A DNA stretch of 64,000 nucleotides from Acanthosepion pharaonis (lineage: Eukaryota; Mollusca; Cephalopoda; Sepiida; Sepiidae). Where the stretch lies: the NCBI GenBank assembly GCA_903632075.3, contig CAHIKZ030004724.1, forward strand, positions 4,534,001 to 4,598,000, given 5' to 3'. The position numbers were made by a program, and so were the translations under genes. The notes under the pieces are model-generated. The model was not told the DNA's origin, searched no databases, and worked only from the letters and a program-made list of their open reading frames with translations. This document shows positions 57,401 through 64,000 of the stretch, piece by piece. Position 1 is the stretch's first letter. Every line of letters starts with the position of its first letter.

Positions 57401-57445
57401 TCACCTCAAGCAAGGCGATAAAGCCACTAAAACACAACTCTCCAA
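57394..57445 (-). pseudogene. Jockey/CR1-type LINE, extreme 3' tail only
   Basis: The reverse complement carries TTAGTGGCTTTATCGCCTTG and GAGGTGAAATTATTAAA, the same tail as at 7384, 53930 and 57970. Only about 50 bp survive. Confidence 0.6.
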
Positions 57446-57449
57446 GTTT

Positions 57450-57650
57450 TTTGTTCACTTCGAGAGTTGGTTAAAGGGAAATAAACGAGACACCCGGAAG
57501 AGGCATTGCACGTGGAACTAGAACAATCTACCATAGCGGACGAAATAAAGGGTTTGGTTCAAAATTCAAAATTCAAAATCACCTGAAGAAGGCTGGAGAG
57601 TACAACGGCCGAAACGTTGTGAATATGGTAATGAAGATGAGGATAGCAGT
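57450..57650 (+). repeat. SINE-B copy, head lost
   Basis: Body blocks AAGGGAAATAAACGAGACAC and GGAACTAGAACAATCTACC, then the tail CTGAAGAAGGCTGGAG with ACGGCCGAAACGTTG. The 5' tRNA-like part is replaced by LINE tail sequence. Confidence 0.8.
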
Positions 57651-57721
57651 TCGAGTAATGTAAATAATGCAAGTAATATATTTTCACGATAACTGTTCTT
57701 TTGTGGTTTTTTCTTTGTTAG

Positions 57722-58005
57722 CATGAGTTTATGAATTTAAGTGTACTACTAGATGTAACCGTAAGTTCTATGCTGACAGTTCATTCTCTCGCTCTTCTCG
57801 CCTTTAAAACACCCTTCCGACTTCTTGCTTTCCTGTCAATTACAATTTTCAAAAATTTAAATGAAACGTCAATCGTTATCTATCTTTTTAATCCTTGGTC
57901 TCGCAGTGTCCTTTCTCTCCAGTAACATTTTCTCAGTTTCTTTCATTCTCGGTAAGCCCTTCTGTCTTAGTGGCTTTATCGCCTAGCGTAGGGGTGAAAT
58001 GATTA
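57722..58005 (+). pseudogene. Jockey/CR1-type LINE 3' fragment, highly decayed
   Basis: The nucleotide match to the other copies begins at GTTTATGAATTTAAGTG and runs to the 3' tail with CTTAGTGGCTTTATCGCC and GGGGTGAAATGATTAAACAA. Coding frames are riddled with stops. Confidence 0.75.
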
Positions 58006-59314
58006 AACAAATAGACAAATAACCGTTGAAAAGTTGTTTGTTGTTGAGAGGCAAAAAAAAAAAATAAAATAATATTCTGAACAACCATCTACTTAAATAA
58101 GAAATCAGACGCTTAAAAAAGTGTTTTATAACTGCATTTTTCTCACTAGGGTCAATTCTCGAGGTAGGATTTCGAAAGCTGATTTTCAAGGTAGATCTAA
58201 ATTCTCCCCTTGAAAGATTGTCGAAACATATTTTTTATTCTCATTTCCTCCCATTTGTCCTTGTATCATAGCAAGCAATCCAGAAGGTTGACAGAAATAG
58301 ATAATGCCAGTCATATCAATAGATATTATTTTCTCTTTTTTCATTTGTTCCCGTTTGATTTGGCTGGAGTGAATTTTTGGCCAACCTAGACACAGAGATT
58401 TATTTTATATTTTTTTTTATTATTGTATATCTGAATATTGATTACGGTCCTATATGGTCGATGACAAAGCTACGTATTTCAAACAAGCGCCAGTTAACCG
58501 GGTTTGAGATCAGATGTTAAAGGCAAGCAGCTTTCTTTCTTGAATTGGAGTAACACAATCTTTCTATCCTACGCTTCCCTCCTGTTCCCTACTAAACAAA
58601 GTTTACCAAATATCAAAAACATGGTAGAGACAGTTGATATTATGTACCCATTGGCGTTCTTTGTCGGAGTTTAAGCCCAAACATAAGTCACAATTTCTAA
58701 TGCTTGTTTTAAAAGCAGAGAGGGACTCCCAATTGAAAGATTGGTGCAACACAATCTTCCTTATCTTAACGCCCACCAATTCATCTTATACTATGTTAAG
58801 CTTATAGGGCAATTACCATAGTGTGGTTTGATCGGTGCCTGCTTTGTTGCATTGATTTTGTCTAATATTCTGAACATGATTTGAAATGTGCTATTAATAA
58901 CTTATTACTTCAGGGCACTTCATCGGGCGGCATTGGTCAGAAAGCGATTTTCACAGTCAATTGCTACAGTGTAGGTATCGTATTCAACGGGCACTGCAGA
59001 AAAATGGTCTTGCACCATACTAAACTGAATTTAGTAAATATCAATAACATAAAAGCGAAACTTATATTTTACAAGCGCGATTATAGATATAATCTCCTTA
59101 TTCAGTTAGTGGCATTAATTCCTGCTCATTGACTGTCCGTCAGTGACTTTTTTATAATAAATTTTTAGTAATTAATTTACAATGTACATATTATAGCTCT
59201 ATTCTGCCAGTAATGCTTGCATTTCTGATCATTGACAATCCCTTTCTTAGAGCAGAAAAAAAGTTAAATATAGATCTAGAGGAGTTAATTCAGTGGGTAG
59301 TCATTGAAACAGTT
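58006..59314. other. No recognised gene
   Basis: Two copies of a short hairpin-like motif (58545-58570 and 58736-58763). Frames are short. Confidence 0.6.
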
Positions 59315-59316
59315 TA

Positions 59317-59880
59317 CATCCTTGTGCAAATTAATTGAAACAACCGCTTTACTTTTTTTCTTTCACCATACGGTCAGTTTTAGAAGCACTAGAGTGACAA
59401 GGTGGAATCGATTTCTAGTTTTTCCTCAGATTAGGTCATTTCATGTGGTGAGCAGTAATATGATTCTATTTTCGGGGTGTATGATGAAATTTGTTTGGCC
59501 TTGGAAAATATTGCGTCATCCGTGATTGCATCAGAATTTCATCACGCCCAGACACTATTATCTCAACTGTCGATTAGTTGTCCTACGGCCATTGTCTGCG
59601 ATGGACATTACTCCAAGGAAGTGTACGAAAATTGTAACGCTGCACGAATCCACTGGCAAGCCTTACCAGTGAGCAAATCAAAAGTACTAGACTAGCTCGG
59701 AAACTCTCCTGATTTATATTCAGTCAAGAATCTTTAGTCAATCTGCAAGGAACGACTTCGTGGAATGGACATACGAAGTACTAACATGTGCACTGGGTCA
59801 GGTTTCATTGGAAAAATTTAAAAAAAAAGTAAATAATAACGGAATTGTTCGTTTTGTTACTATTAATTTGCACAAGGGTG
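59317..59880 (+). mobile_element. Internally deleted Tc1-like transposon
   Basis: The ends read inward as CATCCTTGTGCAAATTAATT (left) and CACCCTTGTGCAAATTAATA (right), with TA at 59315-59316 and 59881-59882. The 564-bp body retains the 3' part of a transposase: DICLALENIASSVI-like sequence, CDGHYSKEVYENC around the second aspartate region, LDXLGNSPDLYSVXNL with stops where WP and E-N-L-W are expected, and KERLRGMDIRSTN. The N-terminal half is missing. Confidence 0.82.
59477..59790 (+). pseudogene. Tc1 transposase remnant
   Basis: Two open pieces (59477-59695 and a stop-broken continuation to about 59790) cover the C-terminal half of a Tc1-type transposase. The PxxSPDL block is recognisable at 59700-59730, though the catalytic glutamate codon has become lysine (GTCAAGAATCTT) and TAG follows. 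Not functional. Confidence 0.7.
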
Positions 59881-59992
59881 TACATAAAGAGAGAAGAAAT
59901 GCAGCCGATGTTAAATAAAACTCACAATTCTTTTGGATCAAGTCAATGGATTATTTCAAGCAACGCTTTTATCCACTGGGCCGTGTGTCCTT

Positions 59993-60300
59993 GGGGACAG
60001 TAGATAAAAACGTTGATTGAATTAATCCAGTGATTTGACTTGTGAGTTCAATACCTGGGCACAGCAGAGGTGGACAAAAACTTGGAGAGTTGACTTACCA
60101 GAAGTAATTAACTGAAACTGAGATATCCGAAAGAGGCATGGCGCGTGGAACTAGAACAATCTACCTCGGTGGATTAAATAAAGGGTTCGGTTCGAGATTT
60201 CAATGACCTAAGATAGCCGGAGCATACAACGGCCGAAACGTTGTGAATATAACAACGAATAAGTGGACAAAAGTCCAAACAGTGTAAATAAAGTACTTTT
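59993..60300 (+). repeat. SINE-B copy, near full length
   Basis: Head-like TAAAAACGTTGATTG and GTGAGTTCAATACC, body GGAACTAGAACAATCTACC, tail ACGGCCGAAACGTTGTGAAT. The GCCGAAACG tail resembles Penelope and LINE 3' regions, which may reflect how the SINE is mobilised. Confidence 0.82.
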
Positions 60301-60560
60301 TAATACTGTCCTAATGTTGATCCTCTGAATCTTTCCCCAAAAGAATGTGGAAAAGGTAATGGGATACTACTCGATTATATTTCCCAAGAAGTCATGGCAA
60401 CTCAGAGGTAACGAATTGGTTAACAAATGTGATCGCCTACGCCTTGAAAAGTTATGGAATAAAAAAATAAATTACGAGATGCGTTTAATAATCACCACTA
60501 AATTAAGTACCTTGATGAAGAAGGAGATTCTGTTGAAAAGTAAGCCAAGTTCGAGATATT

Positions 60561-60632
60561 AACTCTCTCTCTCTCTCTCTCTCACTATCTATCTATCTAT
60601 CTATCTATATATCTATCTATCTATCTATCTTA
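60561..60632. repeat. (CT)n-(ATCT)n microsatellite
   Basis: CT repeats then ATCT repeats with one ATAT interruption. Confidence 0.96.
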
Positions 60633-61781
60633 TATTTAGAATGAATGAATCCACAGAAAAATTAATTCCCCGGCAGATCTGGAAATTAAAAGATCAGATT
60701 TGTCAATTTGAGTTATACAAACATTCACTTAAGGATTAATTCAAGAATAATATTAAATCTGATTATCGTATTGTCAAGATTAATTCTTTCAGTAATCCTC
60801 AAATGAAAACTCACCAGGTGACAAAGTTCTACACGTTTTTTTTTGTTTTTTCTTTATACCCAAGTCCTCGTCATTTAGGCTTATAGCGTCTTTCAGCATG
60901 CTTGAAAATAATTGTCTTCGTTCTGTCATCCTTTTTCGGCAATGCTCACTACAAAGAAAGAAATAATTGTGAAAACAAAATAAAATTAAATTAAATCAAA
61001 TGCTTTATGGTTGAGGTAGTTGCGTTTTTTTTAATCATTTTGAACAATGAGAAATAGTTTTCTAGGCAAGCATGTAATCCTCACTTAAAAGTTTGGAGCA
61101 ACACAATCTTCCTTTTCTTGTTTCTTTTCACTTATTTGACCCTAGATTTAAAAAAAAGGTAAAATAAACGTGTGCTCTACTACGATGTTCTTGTATTAGA
61201 TGATACAGATGTCAGAGATGAAGAGAATTTCCGAGGCTGATACTACTTAAATTGATTGGTCTGCCCATAAAAAAAATTATGAGGGGGACAGTTTTTTTAG
61301 ATTAGTATTTCTTAGACTCCATTTTACCCCTGATATTTGTCAAAATCGATAAATATAGATGTCTTTTTTTAATGAATTAGAAGGGAGACCTGTTCACGAT
61401 ATAAATACATTATCAAATCGATTTCTGATTTTTAAAGTGTTACCTGTACTTGGATTTTATTTACGGATATCAAATTTGAAACTGTGCCTACATCATTGAT
61501 ATGTGCGTAAAACTGATGTTATTTTAAAATAACTTTCTTTACTTTAATGAAAAACAAACGGATGTATACAAGTTGCATCAGAAAGCTTCCACATATACCT
61601 AACAGAAATAACTTTTACTGTCTTTTCATTATGTGGAAAGTAATTCTAGGAGGTATATGAGGAAAGTATTACATACATTATTTAAATATACTGGTCATCT
61701 CTTAAAAATACGAACAATTTTCTTAAAATAAAATACATAAAAATGTATATATACGTTTGTTCATTAGTAAAAACCTTTTTG

Positions 61782-61784
<3 letters not shown>
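60633..61784. other. No recognised gene
   Basis: One copy of the hairpin-like motif at 61092-61117. AT-rich otherwise. Confidence 0.6.
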
Positions 61785-61832
<48 letters not shown>

Positions 61833-61867
61833 GTTCTCATTTACATGGATATATATATATACAAACA

Positions 61868-61940
<73 letters not shown>
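61785..61940. repeat. (TA)n and (AC)n-(AT)n microsatellites
   Basis: (TA)n 61785-61830, then (AC)n about 61867-61914 and (AT)n to 61940, where the palindrome at 61941 begins. Confidence 0.97.
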
Positions 61941-62079
61941 TAGTGAATATGCATAATACCCCACGTCGATAGCACGACTCGGAGTTTCATGCAAATAGGC
62001 AATCTTCCGGTGAGTATCCTGCACCTGAAGATTGAGCATTTACATGAAAATCTACGTGAGGTAATATATATATTCACTA
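61941..62079. repeat. Imperfect palindrome flanked by microsatellite
   Basis: TAGTGAATAT at 61941 pairs with ATATTCACTA ending at 62079. Pairing continues through CCCACGT/ACGTGAG, TTTCATGCAAAT/ATTTACATGAAA and GCAATCTTC/GAAGATTGAGC near the centre. A (TA)n tract abuts the left side and a short TA-rich run the right. Confidence 0.8.
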
Positions 62080-62218
62080 ATATATACTTCATAGCTCTGT
62101 TATATAACATTGAGCACTTTTTTTTATAATACCTGAGAAAAGATATATATATATATATATAAAATTGCAAGCAAATTTGCATATACGTATGTTTTTTATC
62201 ATACCCACACCTCTTTCC

Positions 62219-62286
<68 letters not shown>
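62219..62286. repeat. (CT)n-(TA)n microsatellite
   Basis: About 19 CT units then about 13 TA units. Confidence 0.97.
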
Positions 62287-62289
<3 letters not shown>

Positions 62290-62563
62290 CGTAAGCAGAT
62301 TTCATGGATCAATTTTATTCTACACTGTATTATGAACCAGGTCCCCTTTTAAAATCGATGACTAATCAATATTTTTCGATTCCGATAAGTGTTTTTACCT
62401 AAAGATGATCTAAAAAAAAATATTAATATAAAAGTCTAAAAGTAGATTTAAAAAAATTTCAAAACTTTTTATGAGCAGATCAGTCTTTTTTAAGTAGTTC
62501 CTATAATGAATTAATAAATGCATATATTTGTTTGGTCTTCATTTAAGTAAAAAAATATATACA

Positions 62564-62884
62564 CAGTGGAAGCTCGGCTCACGAATTAAATTCACTCGTA
62601 ATCCGAAATGTTTGTAAACCGAAACTATTTTTCCAATAGGAATCAATGTAGAGGAAAAACGTCACTGTACAATAAAATTGGAAAAGAAAAGTACGCCACA
62701 ACACAGGAATGTATACAACACGGCGGTCCACTCAAAAAATTATTCCCTTCGGCTTAACTCAGTTCAGCAATGTTGTTCGAGAACCGAAATTTTATTTGAT
62801 AACCGAGGCATTTTCATCTCGAATTTTCTCTTCGAAAACCAATTTGTTCGACATTTGAGACGTTCGATAACCGAAGTTGCACTG
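62564..62884. mobile_element. Tigger-like MITE
   Basis: The tips read inward as CAGTGGAAGCTCGGCTCACG and CAGTGCAACTTCGGTTATCG. Motifs such as GATAACCGA and GAACCGAA recur in the inner arms. The flanks are CA and AA, so the TA duplication has decayed. About 321 bp, non-coding. Confidence 0.75.
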
Positions 62885-63948
62885 AATATTTAAAGATAAC
62901 TTTAGCCGTACGCAGATAATGGTGATGTAAGAAGCTTCAAACTTGACATTCGTAAATAAAAACTAAACAAAAGTAACTCTTTAAAAAGCCAGGGCTCGGT
63001 TTGGCACTGTATTTATCTCGCGACCAGGAACCTTTTCTAAAATGGTAAAAATCAATATTCTTCGATTCTAGCAAATGTCGTGATTGGAAGAAGGTCCAAT
63101 GAATGCTAATCTACCAAATTTATCTCTCCACAAAGAATTACCCTATTTTTATGAGCGGACCAGTTCATTTAAGTAGTGTCAGGATGCTGATTCACAAAGC
63201 AGGCAGGCAGGTAGCTCATTTCCACGTGAAAGGATATGACAGCAATATTTTTTTACCTTTAATTTCCCACTCTTATTTCTTTCCAATGTAGAGTTATATT
63301 AGGCTTAGTAACAGCAATACCTGACTAGATTAGACCTTTGCTAAAGAGCAGAAAGTTCGATTGTTTTCTACTTTTGAACATTGGCGCAACACAATCTTTT
63401 TATACCCATTCTCTAACAGTTAGCCGTTTGCAGTGCTAAGCTGGTTTAATAAGCATCAATACACTTTCATCAGAACACTACAAGGAAAACATACTGAAAT
63501 GTCGTAGGTGTTGCTAAAATTTGGTTTAATATCTTTCATTAATATCTGTCACAAAGGATCGTTTCATTAAAACGACTCTCCAGCATTTAAATGCGCACAT
63601 CCAGTTCACAAACGAACAATAAAATATCTAACGCATAAATTATGCCTGCAGTTTCTCACCAACTAAACAGGTTTCACTTGTTTTACGCCGCCATTAAACT
63701 AACCTAACAATTAAATACACAAACGGTTGACAATGAAATGCCTGCAAGACCAAAACAATGACTGTAATGCGTTAACAGTTTTTTTTTCAGTGTATTTCTC
63801 ATTACCTTAATTTCTGAGGCAATGCTTTGTTACTATTGTACACTGATTCATTCGAAACAGACATTGAAATTAAGTTCCGACCTCTCTCTCTCTCTCAAAA
63901 AAAAAAAAAGAACGAAAGGAAATATCCTTTTCTGAATATCCTACAAGA
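62885..63948. other. No recognised gene
   Basis: One copy of the hairpin-like motif at 63380-63406 and a CT/A run at 63882-63909. Confidence 0.6.
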
Positions 63949-64000
63949 TATGGCCTCGTGGTTAAGAGTGCTGGCAAAGCTCAGCTGCTTTCCCGGAAGT
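63949..64000 (+). repeat. tRNA-like SINE head cut by window end
   Basis: TATGGCCTCGTGGTTAAGAG has an A-box layout and is followed by the start of an anticodon-arm-like stretch. The window ends before a B box. Confidence 0.5.

Overview
This window looks like a repeat-dominated, intergenic or intronic stretch of an animal genome. A cephalopod mollusc, probably an octopus, is my best inference. It is very AT-rich and crowded with long (TA)n, (AC)n, (TCTA)n and (AAT)n microsatellites. It carries many copies of tRNA-like SINEs together with RTE-type and Jockey/CR1-type LINE fragments, Penelope-like fragments, and Tc1, mariner, Tigger and hAT DNA transposons. I assign the organism from general familiarity with such repeat mixtures, not from a diagnostic gene. 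No host protein-coding exon could be recognised. Nearly all long open frames are either transposon remnants or translated microsatellites.

The only conventional host gene is a tRNA-Phe(GAA) at 30393-30465. It is structurally perfect, with intact A and B boxes and a T-run terminator about 20 nt downstream.

Layout: 1-8 kb has SINE, RTE-tail and simple repeats, then a Jockey/CR1-like LINE 3' end (7384-8085, minus). 8-12 kb is low in recognisable elements. 12-21 kb holds SINEs, a family of pogo/Tigger-type miniature elements (14263, 15764, 16321) and a MITE-like inverted repeat (20282-20643). 21.3-22.9 kb is a full-length but broken Tc1-like transposon with long terminal repeats that contain internal direct repeats. 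22.9-25.7 kb has a striking palindrome, dense microsatellites and two convergent Penelope-like fragments. 25.7-34.4 kb is mostly unrecognised AT-rich DNA around the tRNA gene, plus a third Penelope fragment. 34.4-37.7 kb is a nest: a mariner inside a Tc1-like element, followed by a second copy of that element's right arm and a foldback sequence. 38.5-40.9 kb is a LINE inserted into a SINE. 41-43.5 kb is a run of RTE fragments, one of which is split by a hAT element with a perfect 8-bp target duplication. 45.8-46.6 kb holds a possible solo LTR with an internal 230-bp duplication. 47.2 kb has an inverted minisatellite around a telomere-like TTAGGG run. 48.5 kb is a small element sitting inside (TA)n. 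51.6-54 kb is a LINE split by an internally deleted mariner-type element. 54.9-57.4 kb has a hAT-like element, a SINE and a 53-bp minisatellite. 59.3-60.3 kb has a deleted Tc1 and a SINE. The last 4 kb has palindromes, microsatellites and a SINE cut by the window edge.

The elements do not form a pathway. What the sequence records is layered insertion, often with the target duplication still legible, and a recurring association of TA-targeting elements and palindromes with (TA)n tracts. I see no convincing new gene system. The best candidates for something undescribed are the palindrome at 22882-22992 and its diverged relatives, the inverted minisatellite at 47217-47433, and the dispersed family carrying its own 26/53-bp array.
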